Shown here: positions 1-9,376 of the stretch, piece after piece
Position numbering within the stretch: the first letter of the stretch is position 1
Layout of the letters: each line of letters begins with the position of its first letter
Source: Syntrophomonadaceae bacterium
GTDB taxonomy: Bacteria > Bacillota > Dethiobacteria > SKNC01
Length of the DNA: 40,748 nt
Direction: 5' to 3'
Assembly (NCBI GenBank): GCA_003555415.1
Contig: PWHX01000101.1
Location: 1-40,748 of the forward strand
The notes under the pieces: model-generated
The model's database searches: none
What the model saw: the letters and a program-made list of their open reading frames with translations, nothing else
What the model was told of the DNA's origin: nothing
Program-made: the position numbers and the translations under genes

Positions 1-36
1 ATTATATCACACTATAATAATATATTAAGCCTGAAA

Positions 37-264
37 CTATCTTCCTATTGCAATTTTTATCTGCCAGATACCTTCTACTACTTCTGCAATTGTTATTTCA
101 TAATTTCTCCTTTTGAAATAATTGGGAATACTGGTCATAGCACAACTGTGGTCCGATTCCACTACCAACACATCGCCTTTTTTTAGTTCTTTCAGTTTTT
201 TTTCTGCCTTTAAGGCAGGGATAGGACACATATCTCCCAACGCATCCAAAAAATAGGTAGCCAT
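37..264 (-). CDS. TusA/SirA-family sulfurtransferase-like protein
   Basis: 75 aa with N-terminal D-x-x-G-x-x-CPIPALKAEKKL motif typical of the TusA family; good SD (GGGAGG) upstream; 31 bp after ribH. Confidence 0.85.
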   Translation of the reverse strand: MATYFLDALGDMCPIPALKAEKKLKELKKGDVLVVESDHSCAMTSIPNYFKRRNYEITIAEVVEGIWQIKIAIGR

Positions 265-295
265 TTTTTTCCTCCCAAATAATAACTATTAATAC

Positions 296-763
296 CTATA
301 CTATTTGTCGAGTTAAATGGGCCATTTCAATGGCAGATACAGCTGCATCCCAGCCTTTATTCCCGGCTTTAGTGCCTGCTCTTTCAATGGCCTGCTCCAA
401 GGTATCACTGGTAATAATACCAAATATAACAGGTACCCCCGTATCTAAATTAACCTTAGCAATTCCCTTGGATACTTCACTGGACACATAATCAAAATGG
501 GGAGTTGCTCCCCTTATAACTGCTCCCAGGCAGATGACAGCATCGTACTTTTGAGATTTAGCCATTTTCTGTGCTATCAGCGGAATCTCAAAAGAACCAG
601 GGACCCAGGCAATTTCGATATTTTCTTCTAGAGCTCCGTGCCTTTGCAGACCATCAATTGCCCCATCTAAGAGCTTACTAGATATAAATTCATTAAATCT
701 GCTTACGATAATACCAAATTTAAAAGTATCTGCTATTAACTGACCTTCAAATATTTTGCTCAT
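296..763 (-). CDS. ribH: 6,7-dimethyl-8-ribityllumazine synthase
   Basis: 155 aa; [38 protein letters not shown] motifs; rib operon context. Confidence 0.97.
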   Translation of the reverse strand: MSKIFEGQLIADTFKFGIIVSRFNEFISSKLLDGAIDGLQRHGALEENIEIAWVPGSFEIPLIAQKMAKSQKYDAVICLGAVIRGATPHFDYVSSEVSKGIAKVNLDTGVPVIFGIITSDTLEQAIERAGTKAGNKGWDAAVSAIEMAHLTRQIV

Positions 764-786
764 AATCCTCCTCCTTGTTTATTAAA

Positions 787-1983
787 TTATTGTTCTAACA
801 AGTGTCCAAGTTTTTCCTTCTTGGTGTTTAGATAACTGAAGTTATAAATACCTGGCTTAATTTCTAAAGGAACTCTTTTAACAATTTGTAAGCCATAACC
901 CTCCAGGCCTTTTATCTTTCGGGGATTATTAGTTAAAAGCTTTATTTTCCTTACTCCAAGGTCAACTAAAATCTGAGCACCTATACCATAATCCCTTAAA
1001 TCGGCAGGAAACCCCAGTTCCTCATTGGCCTCTACCGTATCCCTGCCTTCGTCTTGAAGTTGATAAGCTTTAATTTTATTGGAAAGTCCAATTCCCCTGC
1101 CTTCCTGGCGCATATAAATCAAAACTCCCTTACCTTCCTGGTTAATTTTTTTCATGGCTTGAGCCAGCTGGTTACCACAGTCACATCTGAGGGACTTTAA
1201 AACATCTCCCGTTAAACATTCCGAATGCCCCCTTACCAGGACATCATCTTCACTGTCGATCTCCCCCTTTACCAAGGCTACATGGGCTTCCTCATCTACC
1301 GAGTTTTCATAAGCAACTAACTTAAAATCGCCATATATAGTAGGAAGTTCTGCTTCAGCAGCTCTCCATACCAATTTCTCTTTTTTCATACGGTATTTAA
1401 TTAAATCAGCAATAGTAATTATTTTTAGCCCATATTTTTGAGAGAATTTCATAAGTTCAGGAACCCTGGCCATAGTCCCGTCTTCATTCATGATTTCACA
1501 AATAACCCCGGCAGGATATAACCCAGCCATATTGGCTAAATCTACAGCCGCTTCGGTGTGCCCGGCTCGCCGCAATATGCCTCCTTCTTTAGCCCGCAGT
1601 GGAAAAATATGACCGGGACGATTTAAGTCACGGGGAACTGTTTCCGAAGATATTAAAGCTTTAACAGTCAAAGCCCTTTCATGGGCAGATATTCCCGTTG
1701 TGGTATCTGCAGCATCTACAGACACGGTAAAAGCCGTCCCCAGCCCTTCAGTGTTTTCATTAACCATCAAGGGAAGGTCCAGTTCTTCTATCCTTTCTGC
1801 AGTTAAAGGAGTACAAATTAAACCACGGCCGTATTTAGCCATGAAATTTATAGCTTCCGGTGTAACTTTTTCGGCAGCCATAATTAAATCCCCTTCATTT
1901 TCTCGATCTTCATCATCAACTACTATTACCATATTTCCCTTTTTAAGCTCTTGCAGTGCTTCTTCGATACGGTTAAAAGACAT
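787..1983 (-). CDS. ribBA: Bifunctional 3,4-dihydroxy-2-butanone-4-phosphate synthase / GTP cyclohydrolase II
   Basis: 398 aa; [12 protein letters not shown] (RibB) and [23 protein letters not shown] / RQEGRGIGL (RibA) motifs. Confidence 0.97.
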   Translation of the reverse strand: MSFNRIEEALQELKKGNMVIVVDDEDRENEGDLIMAAEKVTPEAINFMAKYGRGLICTPLTAERIEELDLPLMVNENTEGLGTAFTVSVDAADTTTGISAHERALTVKALISSETVPRDLNRPGHIFPLRAKEGGILRRAGHTEAAVDLANMAGLYPAGVICEIMNEDGTMARVPELMKFSQKYGLKIITIADLIKYRMKKEKLVWRAAEAELPTIYGDFKLVAYENSVDEEAHVALVKGEIDSEDDVLVRGHSECLTGDVLKSLRCDCGNQLAQAMKKINQEGKGVLIYMRQEGRGIGLSNKIKAYQLQDEGRDTVEANEELGFPADLRDYGIGAQILVDLGVRKIKLLTNNPRKIKGLEGYGLQIVKRVPLEIKPGIYNFSYLNTKKEKLGHLLEQ

Positions 1984-2001
1984 CTCCCATCCATCTCCTT
2001 T

Positions 2002-2652
2002 TTAAATAAATCCATTTTCTAATAAATCTTTCATACTTATATTACCGGAGTTTTCCCCGTACTTTTGAACGGAAATAAACTTCTCCACATATTTACCGAT
2101 CAAGTCTCCTTCCAGATTTAACTTATCTCCGATTATCTTTAAACCCAAGGTCGTAATCCCGGCAGTATGAGGGATTAAAGAAACAGTAAAGCTGCCCTGC
2201 TTTACCTCGACTACAGTCAAGCTAATACCATCTATAGCTATAGAACCTTTGGGAATAACATATTTTAAAACTTCTGATGGAGCATCAATTTCTAAAACTA
2301 CAGCGTTTGCTTCCATATATTTTTTTATAATTTTACCTACTCCATCAATATGCCCTGTTACAATATGCCCCCCTAGACGATCTTTTAAAGAAAGGGCTCT
2401 TTCCAAATTTACTTTATGACCCCTCTTCAGCTCAGCTAACCCTGTTTTTCTTAATGTTTCAGGCATAACCTCTACTTTAAAAGAATCTTTTTTATAAGAT
2501 ATTACCGTAAGACATACACCATTAACGGAAATACTGTCGCCAATTTTTATATCAGAAAGAATTTCTGTAGCCAGCACTTCAATTGAAGGATTTAAACCAT
2601 TAACTTCTATTCCCTTAATCGTTCCCAATTCTTCAACAATTCCTGTAAACAC
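2002..2652 (-). CDS. ribE: Riboflavin synthase alpha subunit
   Basis: 216 aa; MFTGIVEELG start, two internal lumazine-binding repeats (VNGVCLTV, IDGISLTV). Confidence 0.97.
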   Translation of the reverse strand: MFTGIVEELGTIKGIEVNGLNPSIEVLATEILSDIKIGDSISVNGVCLTVISYKKDSFKVEVMPETLRKTGLAELKRGHKVNLERALSLKDRLGGHIVTGHIDGVGKIIKKYMEANAVVLEIDAPSEVLKYVIPKGSIAIDGISLTVVEVKQGSFTVSLIPHTAGITTLGLKIIGDKLNLEGDLIGKYVEKFISVQKYGENSGNISMKDLLENGFI

Positions 2653-2656
2653 CTTT

Positions 2657-3766
2657 TCAACCCCTTTTGTCCAGGTAGCCGGTTAATAAAATATCTTTTC
2701 CTAAATACTTCACCGTAATGTCCTGGATTTCCCAGGCTTCATCTAGAAAATCAATCCCTTCTCCACCAACAGGTGTAGGAGCTTTGCTGCCGCCAATCAG
2801 CTTGGGAGCGATAAAGAATAAAGCTTTGTCAATCAGCTCCTCTTTTAATAAAGCATAATTGAGGGTTGAACCCCCCTCTATTAGAAGACTGGTTATCTCT
2901 TTATCTCCTAAATATTTTAATAAAGCCTTTAAATCTACTTTATTATCTTTACTTTCAGCCTGATAGATTTCCACGCCTAAATTTGAAAGCGCCTTTAATT
3001 TATCGTAAGGAGCCATCTGGGTAGTAGCTATAATAGTTTTTGTATCGCTGTTAGATTGCCTTACTACCCTGGATTCTAAAGGAAGGCGACCGTTAGTATC
3101 CACAATTACCCTTACGGGATTTTTCATATCTTCTCCTTCTAACCTGGTAGTAAGTCTGGGATTATCAGTCAAAACAGTGCCAATGCCAACCATAATAGCG
3201 TCTACCTGGTTCCTCAGCTGGTGAGAAAACTCCCTTGATTTTTCCGAAGTTATCCAGCGGGAAAAACCTTTTTTAGTAGCAATTTTCCCGTCCATACTCA
3301 TGGCAGACTTTGAAATGGTAAAAGGAACTCCTGTGGTTATATACTTCAAAAATATCTCATTTAGTTTTTGTGCCTTATCTTCCAGTACCCCTTCTTTTAC
3401 TTTAATCCCGGCTTCTTTTAAAGCAGCAACTCCTGAACCACTAACTAGAGGATTGGGATCAACCATTGAAATCACAACTCTTTTTAGGCCAGCCTGGATT
3501 ATTTTTTCTGTACAGGGAGGAGTTCTTCCGAAGTGCGCACAGGGCTCTAATGTTACATAGAGAGTTGCCCCCTGTGCTCTTTCTCCCGCTACATTAAGAG
3601 CATAAATCTCTGCGTGATGTGTGCCGGCTTTCTGGTGATATCCAGTGCCAAGTATCTCACCATCCTTAACAATTACCGCACCCACCATAGGGTTGGGACT
3701 TGTCCTGCCCATACCCTGTCGTGCCAAGTCTAAAGCCAGCCACATATACTTTTCGTCTGCTTCCAT
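2657..3766 (-). CDS. ribD: Bifunctional diaminohydroxyphosphoribosylaminopyrimidine deaminase / 5-amino-6-(5-phosphoribosylamino)uracil reductase
   Basis: 369 aa; HAEIYAL ... TLYVTLEPCAHFGRTPPCT deaminase motif and C-terminal reductase domain. Confidence 0.97.
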   Translation of the reverse strand: MEADEKYMWLALDLARQGMGRTSPNPMVGAVIVKDGEILGTGYHQKAGTHHAEIYALNVAGERAQGATLYVTLEPCAHFGRTPPCTEKIIQAGLKRVVISMVDPNPLVSGSGVAALKEAGIKVKEGVLEDKAQKLNEIFLKYITTGVPFTISKSAMSMDGKIATKKGFSRWITSEKSREFSHQLRNQVDAIMVGIGTVLTDNPRLTTRLEGEDMKNPVRVIVDTNGRLPLESRVVRQSNSDTKTIIATTQMAPYDKLKALSNLGVEIYQAESKDNKVDLKALLKYLGDKEITSLLIEGGSTLNYALLKEELIDKALFFIAPKLIGGSKAPTPVGGEGIDFLDEAWEIQDITVKYLGKDILLTGYLDKRG

Positions 3767-3804
3767 TTAAAACTAATCACCTCTTCAATTATGAAATAAA
3801 AATA

Positions 3805-3824
3805 CCCCGGGATTACCCTCAGGG
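3805..3824 (-). terminator. Intrinsic terminator of the FMN riboswitch expression platform
   Basis: Minus strand CCCTGAGGGTAATCCCGGGG hairpin followed by TATTTTTATTT, between aptamer and ribD RBS. Confidence 0.7.
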
Positions 3825-3832
3825 CAAATTTG

Positions 3833-3954
3833 TCCTTCTTTCATCCAGACTATACTGTCGGCTCTGGAATTACACCAGATCTGCTCTTAAAGCTCGCGGG
3901 CTTTTACCGCCGGTTCGGAATTGAAATATTAATTTCTCACCGGACCCTGAAGGA
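3833..3954 (-). ncRNA. FMN riboswitch (RFN element)
   Basis: Minus strand CCTTCAGGGTCCGGTGAGAAATT...AATTCCGAACCGGCGGTAAAAGCCCGCGAGC...GGTGTAATTCCAGAGCCGACAGTATAGTCTGGATGAAAGAAGGA matches RFN conserved blocks; immediately upstream of ribD. Confidence 0.95.
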
Positions 3955-3976
3955 TTAACTAGTTGTAAACAAATTA

Positions 3977-4005
3977 ATTATAGCACAAAAAACTACATCA
4001 AACCA
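3977..4005 (-). promoter_or_regulatory. Candidate sigma-A promoter of the rib operon
   Basis: Minus strand TGGTTT-17 nt-TATAAT with extended -10 TGCTATAAT; ~22 nt before the riboswitch aptamer; -35 overlaps the rpe stop region. Confidence 0.6.
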
Positions 4006-4651
4006 TCTTTTTTTTAGTACGAAGAAGCTTAATGGCTAAACTGGTATCGCTCTGGCAAAAAACGGCAGAACCTGCTACCAGTACATCGGCTCCTGCTTCA
4101 GAAACCAGAGAAGCATTTTGGGAATTAATCCCCCCGTCTACCTCTATCAAAACAGAGCGGTGAGAAATAATATTCTTTAGCTTTCTTATTTTTTCTAAAG
4201 AAGAACTAATTAATTCCTGCCCTCCAAATCCAGGGTTTACAGACATTAATATTACCATATCAACATCATCCAAAACATATTCCACAGCGGTAAGAGATGT
4301 AGCAGGATTTAAAGCTACCCCGGCTTTTACCCCCAAACTTTTTATATAATTAACAGTCCGGTTTAGATGTACAGAAGCTTCTGTATGGACAGAAACTATA
4401 TCTGCCCCGGCATTTACAAATTGTTCCACGTAACGCTCAGGTTTTTCAACCATTAAATGGACGTCCAGAGGTAAGCTGGTATTCTTCTTTATAGCTTCAA
4501 CAACTAAAGGCCCCATGGTAATATTTGGCACAAAATGGCCGTCCATAACATCAATATGAACCCAATCAGCACCACCTTTTTCTATTTTTTTGATTTCTTC
4601 GTGCAAAAAAGCAAAATCCGCAGAAAGAATAGAAGGTGCGATTTTTACCAC
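3998..4651 (-). CDS. rpe: Ribulose-phosphate 3-epimerase
   Basis: 217 aa; IAPSILSADF, WVHIDVMDGHFVPNITMG, MSVNPGFGGQ, EVDGGI motifs. Confidence 0.97.
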   Translation of the reverse strand: MVKIAPSILSADFAFLHEEIKKIEKGGADWVHIDVMDGHFVPNITMGPLVVEAIKKNTSLPLDVHLMVEKPERYVEQFVNAGADIVSVHTEASVHLNRTVNYIKSLGVKAGVALNPATSLTAVEYVLDDVDMVILMSVNPGFGGQELISSSLEKIRKLKNIISHRSVLIEVDGGINSQNASLVSEAGADVLVAGSAVFCQSDTSLAIKLLRTKKKMV

Positions 4652-4653
4652 GT

Positions 4654-5526
4654 TTAAAAGCTCCTTTCTCTTTCTTTAACCTCATTTAAAAATATATTAT
4701 AGTGCCTATGTCTAGAAGAAGATATTTCCCCCCTGTCTACAGCTTCTTTTACAGCACAGGAAGGTTCATGCTTGTGTTCACATCCGTTAAACTTGCATTT
4801 TTTGCTATGCATAAATATTTCCGGAAAACAATGAGCCACTTCTTCTCTTTTTATGTCTGTCAAATCTATTTGATTAAATCCTGGAGAATCAGCTACCAGA
4901 CCTCCAGATTTTAGGCTTATCAATTCTACATGCCTTGTAGTTTGCTTTCCCCTCCTGGATTTAGAGCTGATAGAACCTACTTTAAGCTTCAGCCCGCTTT
5001 CAATACTGTTTAAAAGAGTAGACTTTCCGGAACCGGAGGGACCGGAAATTACAGATATCTTGCCTTTAAGGCACTCCCTAACCTCATTAATTCCCTGGTT
5101 TTTTAATGCGCTGGTTAAAATAACTTTGTAACCTATGTTGCTATATAGTTCCGCAACAGGATTAACTTCCTCCACATCAACAAGATCAACTTTATTAAAA
5201 CATATAACTGCTTTCAAATATTTGCTCTCCGATAAAACAAGTAACCGGTCTAAAAGCATAAGGTTTAGGGGAGGATCTTTTATGGAAAAAAGAAAAACAA
5301 CCAACTGAACATTAGCTATGGGAGGTCTGGTCAACGTACCCTTTCGGGGATATAATTTTTCTATAACCCCTTCTTCTTTGCTGATTTCTGTAAATTCAAC
5401 CTGATCCCCCACTAAAGGATTGATTTTTTCTTTTTTAAAGCGTCCCCGTGCCTTGCATCGGTATATATGGTCATTTGTTTTAACATAATAGAATCCACTG
5501 ACTGCTTTAACGATTATTCCTTCCAG
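4654..5526 (-). CDS. rsgA: Ribosome small subunit-dependent GTPase A; start revised to CTG at 5526 (track starts at internal GTG 5412)
   Basis: Circularly permuted GTPase motifs (FNKVD, SGPSGSGKSTLLN, DSPGF) and C-terminal Cys/His Zn site; upstream in-frame extension LEGIIVKAVSGFYYVKTNDHIYRCKARGRFKKEKINPLVGDQVEF matches the RsgA OB-fold N-terminus. Confidence 0.93.
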   Translation of the reverse strand: MEGIIVKAVSGFYYVKTNDHIYRCKARGRFKKEKINPLVGDQVEFTEISKEEGVIEKLYPRKGTLTRPPIANVQLVVFLFSIKDPPLNLMLLDRLLVLSESKYLKAVICFNKVDLVDVEEVNPVAELYSNIGYKVILTSALKNQGINEVRECLKGKISVISGPSGSGKSTLLNSIESGLKLKVGSISSKSRRGKQTTRHVELISLKSGGLVADSPGFNQIDLTDIKREEVAHCFPEIFMHSKKCKFNGCEHKHEPSCAVKEAVDRGEISSSRHRHYNIFLNEVKERERSF

Positions 5527-5543
5527 CTGTTGATTCCTCCTTC

Positions 5544-7445
5544 CTATTGCGGAAAATTAACATATTCAAGAGTAATATACCCCTGGCCTTCCTTTTTCAT
5601 AATACTAACTGTACCTGTTCCCCAACCTTCAATTACTATATTAGATCCTGTGTAAGAACTTTCAAAGGCGGTCCTTTTACCTTTATTATCATCTACATCT
5701 ATCCTGACTGTTTCTCCATGGTCAATGCCCCACAGGCTGGGATCTATGGTAATATCATAAGCCTCCACAGCTTTTTCGGGATCAGGGCCTTTACTGACCA
5801 CCAGGTCTATGAGATCTAAAGCCTGAACCATTTCTCCGGCCTTAGGAGATTGTTTGATAACATGACCTTCAGACACATCCTCACTGTGCTCTTCATCTAC
5901 ATCCCTTAATTCTAGATTATATAACCTTACCCACTCTTTTGCATCTTCTAAAGAATGACCAGAGAAATCCCTCAGGGTAAAAGGCTCTGACCCTTTACTT
6001 ACTACAATTGACACTATTTCACCACTAGACAACTTAGAGCCCTGGCCTGGATCCTGGGAAATAACTTTTCCTGCTTCCACATCTGAACTGTAATCATTCG
6101 AAACTTCTACAACCAGGTCCTTATCCTCAAGCACTATTTTAGCTTCTTGTTCCCTTTTCCCGGTAACCAGGGGAACCTCTATATAAGTTGGCCCTGTACT
6201 TATTATCAGTTCAATCTCCCTACCTTCTTTTACTATTCTTCCTGCTTCCGGAAATTGAGAAACAATATAACCAGTGGGAACCTCATCATGGGAAACTTCT
6301 TCTATGATATCTCCCTCCAACCCTGCTTCATTTAACAATCCTGTAGCCTCACGGATTGAAAGGTTAACTATATCTGGAACTTCTGTCTCGGGAACCAGTA
6401 AAGAAGACTTTAAGTGGTTAAATCCCATGGCAAGGGCAGCTACAAATATAAAGAAAATCAAAAACCCCACAACGATCCAGCTATATCGCCAGCTTAAATC
6501 TCCTGCACGTTTCTTGCCCTTTTTTCCCTCATTATTTCTGGCATTATCATTTCTCTTAACAGGGATCGAATTGTTTTTAATGCTGTTAACTATAGGTTGT
6601 TTGTGGTTTTCGTTATTAATTATTTCATTATTAATAAACGCTTTTAATTCTTCTAGCATTTCTTCTGCACTTTGATATCTATGATTTAAGTCCTTCTGTA
6701 CTGCTCTGAGAACTATTCTCTCCAGTTCAGACGTCACCTCAGGATTTAGTTCCACAGGCGACTTGATATCTTCCTGAAGATGCTTAATAGCTATAGATAT
6801 GGGGCTTTCCCCGGAAAATGGCACTTTGCCTGTAAGCATCTCATAAAACACAATGCCCAGGGAATAAAGATCTGCCTTTTCCTCAGCTAAACCTCCTTTA
6901 GCCTGTTCCGGTGCAGAATAATGAACGGAACCCATAAATTCATTGTTGTTGTAAGTCATAGTAGCAGTAGTAACCGCTCTGGCTATTCCAAAATCAGTCA
7001 CTTTTACCCTTTTGTCTTTAGTTATAAGTATGTTTTGGGGTTTAATGTCCCGATGAATTATTTTATTTTTATGGGCATGGACCAAAGCTTCACAGATTTG
7101 CCGAGTAATTTCTACGGCTTCTTCAACGGGCAGTCTTTCCTTTTCGTTAATAAGCTCTTTTAAAGTTTTCCCATCAATATATTCCATAACTATATAATAG
7201 GTATCATCTTCTTCACCCACATCATATATGTTAACAACGTTAGGGTGTGATAAACTGGCAGCAGCCTGAGCCTCACGACGAAAACGATGGACAAAGTCTT
7301 CATCAAGAACAAACTGCGCCCTTAATATCTTTATAGTCACCCAACGGTTAAGCACAGCATCATGGCCTTTATAAACAATAGCCATACCACCGTCTCCAAT
7401 TCTTTCTTCTATTTTATAGCGCTTAGCCAAAGTTTTTCCAATCAT
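5544..7445 (-). CDS. prkC: PASTA-domain Ser/Thr protein kinase
   Basis: 633 aa; GDGGMAIVYKG, HRDIKPQNIL, DFGIA kinase motifs; one TM (IVVGFLIFFIFVAALAMGF); three PASTA repeats. Confidence 0.96.
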   Translation of the reverse strand: MIGKTLAKRYKIEERIGDGGMAIVYKGHDAVLNRWVTIKILRAQFVLDEDFVHRFRREAQAAASLSHPNVVNIYDVGEEDDTYYIVMEYIDGKTLKELINEKERLPVEEAVEITRQICEALVHAHKNKIIHRDIKPQNILITKDKRVKVTDFGIARAVTTATMTYNNNEFMGSVHYSAPEQAKGGLAEEKADLYSLGIVFYEMLTGKVPFSGESPISIAIKHLQEDIKSPVELNPEVTSELERIVLRAVQKDLNHRYQSAEEMLEELKAFINNEIINNENHKQPIVNSIKNNSIPVKRNDNARNNEGKKGKKRAGDLSWRYSWIVVGFLIFFIFVAALAMGFNHLKSSLLVPETEVPDIVNLSIREATGLLNEAGLEGDIIEEVSHDEVPTGYIVSQFPEAGRIVKEGREIELIISTGPTYIEVPLVTGKREQEAKIVLEDKDLVVEVSNDYSSDVEAGKVISQDPGQGSKLSSGEIVSIVVSKGSEPFTLRDFSGHSLEDAKEWVRLYNLELRDVDEEHSEDVSEGHVIKQSPKAGEMVQALDLIDLVVSKGPDPEKAVEAYDITIDPSLWGIDHGETVRIDVDDNKGKRTAFESSYTGSNIVIEGWGTGTVSIMKKEGQGYITLEYVNFPQ

Positions 7446-7478
7446 GGTTTCACCTCTTGGTTATATAACCGCTAACTC

Positions 7479-8228
7479 TTAGAGCCTACTTTCTAATCTG
7501 ACAAGCAATGCAGTAATATTGTCAGGACCTCCCCGGGCATTGGCCATCTTAATCAGTTCTTCCACAGATTCTGAAGGCGATTTTTTAGTTAATATTAAGT
7601 CCTTTATCTCCATATCTGAAACTATTCTGGTTAAACCATCAGTGCATAGTAAAATATAATCGTTTTCTTTCACGGAGTAATAATGAATATCAACATCTAC
7701 TACCCTGTCTGTGCCCAAAGCGCGGGTAAGTATATTTCTCTGAGGGTGATTACTCTCTTCTCCGGCTTCCAGTTGATTCTCATTAACCAGCTTTTGGACA
7801 TAGGAATGATCCTCCGTTAACTGCCATAGTCCAGCTTCACTTACCAGGTAAGCCCTGCTGTCCCCAATGTGCCCGATAATTAAGTGATTAGCAATTAATA
7901 AAGCTACAGTTAGTGTTGTCCCCATTCCGTTTAAGTTTTTGTTATAAAAAGAATTTTCCCATACTTTCTTATTAGCCTTTCTGAACATTTCAGTAATAAA
8001 TTTCTTAATACTTTCGGAAGAAACTTCTAATAATTGCTCCCAATGATTATAAAAATAATCTTTGACAATTTCCATGGCCAAGCTGCTGGCCACTTCTCCT
8101 CCTTTGTGTCCTCCCATACCATCAGCTACCGCAAAAAGTCTTATACGTTCATCATTATTTATGATCAGATAGCAATCTTCGTTTTTTTGTCGTTCTTGTC
8201 CTACATCAGTTTTGCCTTCTACTAACAT
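7479..8228 (-). CDS. prpC: PP2C-family Ser/Thr protein phosphatase (Stp/PrpC)
   Basis: 249 aa; TDVGQERQKNEDC, VADGMGGHKGGEVAS, IGHIGDSRAYL, GGPDNITALLV; adjacent to prkC. Confidence 0.95.
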   Translation of the reverse strand: MLVEGKTDVGQERQKNEDCYLIINNDERIRLFAVADGMGGHKGGEVASSLAMEIVKDYFYNHWEQLLEVSSESIKKFITEMFRKANKKVWENSFYNKNLNGMGTTLTVALLIANHLIIGHIGDSRAYLVSEAGLWQLTEDHSYVQKLVNENQLEAGEESNHPQRNILTRALGTDRVVDVDIHYYSVKENDYILLCTDGLTRIVSDMEIKDLILTKKSPSESVEELIKMANARGGPDNITALLVRLESRL

Positions 8229-9289
8229 TAAAGATCTCCACCTTTTGGCTGATGGTATGACTTTCTCCTAAGCTGACCGCAAGCCGCATCTATATCTCTT
8301 CCCAGGGACCTTCTAACAGTTACAGGTATCCTTGATTTTTCTAACATGTCTTTAAATTCTATTATCTTATTTTTTGAAGGAGGTCTGTAATTAAAATCTT
8401 TTACTGGATTAAAGGGAATAAGATTAACATGACAGTTTATTTTTTTTACTAGATTCGCCAAGTTGTAAGCATAAACCTTCTCCGAGTTAAAATTATCTAT
8501 GAGAAGATAATCAAAAGTAATTCGAGAACCGGTTTTTTTAACATAATACCGGCAGGAATTCATTAACTCTTTTAAAGGATATTTGCGATTAACAGGCATA
8601 ATCTGGTTCCTTAAAACATCCGTAGGAGCATGAAGCGATACTGAAAGTGTTAGAGGGTAATTATATTCAGCAAGCCTCTTTATTTTTTGTGCCAAACCGC
8701 AGGTAGATAAAGTAACATGCCGTAAACTCATATTAAAACCCAGGGGAGAACTTACCAGGTGAAGAAAATCCAAAATATTTGTAAAGTTATCTAAAGGCTC
8801 ACCTAGTCCCATTAGGACAATTCCTTTTAATACCTTATCTCTTCTTTTTAATTCTTTTTGTACAAACAACACCTGTGCCATTATCTCTCCAGCTTCTAAG
8901 TTTCTAACCCTTCCTCCAATCCCGGAAGCACAAAACGTGCAGCCCATGCGGCATCCTACCTGAGAAGAAACACAAAGGATATAACCATACCTGTAGTACA
9001 TAACTACCGATTCAATTTTTTCCCCATCCGGCAGACAAAATAAGTATTTAATAGATTCATCCTTTGAAATCTGCTCATCTAAAAGAACTAATTCTTCAAT
9101 GAAAGCAGTTTTTTTCAACTTCTCTCTCAGCTCTTTGGGAAAATTGGTCATCAAATCAAAAGAAGTTACTCCTTTTTTATAAATCCAGTCTATTAACTGA
9201 TAAGCCCTGTATTTTTCTTCCCCCAAGCTGGAAAAAAAATCTATTAACTCTTCTTCTTTTAGTCCCAGAAAATTGGCCTTTTGATTCAA
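8228..9289 (-). CDS. rlmN: 23S rRNA (adenine2503-C2)/tRNA methyltransferase, radical SAM
   Basis: 353 aa; CRMGCTFCASG radical SAM cluster motif, GMGEPLDN-like MGLGEPLDN, C-terminal DIDAACGQL. Confidence 0.97.
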   Translation of the reverse strand: MNQKANFLGLKEEELIDFFSSLGEEKYRAYQLIDWIYKKGVTSFDLMTNFPKELREKLKKTAFIEELVLLDEQISKDESIKYLFCLPDGEKIESVVMYYRYGYILCVSSQVGCRMGCTFCASGIGGRVRNLEAGEIMAQVLFVQKELKRRDKVLKGIVLMGLGEPLDNFTNILDFLHLVSSPLGFNMSLRHVTLSTCGLAQKIKRLAEYNYPLTLSVSLHAPTDVLRNQIMPVNRKYPLKELMNSCRYYVKKTGSRITFDYLLIDNFNSEKVYAYNLANLVKKINCHVNLIPFNPVKDFNYRPPSKNKIIEFKDMLEKSRIPVTVRRSLGRDIDAACGQLRRKSYHQPKGGDL

Positions 9290-9336
9290 TTCACATTACA
9301 CCCTTTTGTTATTTTATTTATACTGTTAACATAACT

Positions 9337-9372
9337 CCTTTTAAAAAGTATAACAAATGACTTTTTAAAAGG
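9337..9372. repeat. 13-bp perfect inverted repeat between rsmB and rlmN
   Basis: CCTTTTAAAAAGT-10 nt-ACTTTTTAAAAGG read directly on the plus strand. Confidence 0.7.
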
Positions 9373-9376
9373 CAAA

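Noticed and set aside
6274-6675. 133 aa plus-strand ORF with a hydrophobic tail
   Set aside because: Antisense to the prkC linker/TM region; hydrophobicity is a by-product of the opposite strand's codon usage.
7459-7470. Perfect 12-nt palindrome GGTTATATAACC between prpC and prkC
   Set aside because: Short, single copy as far as I can see, and in an AT-rich gap; likely chance.
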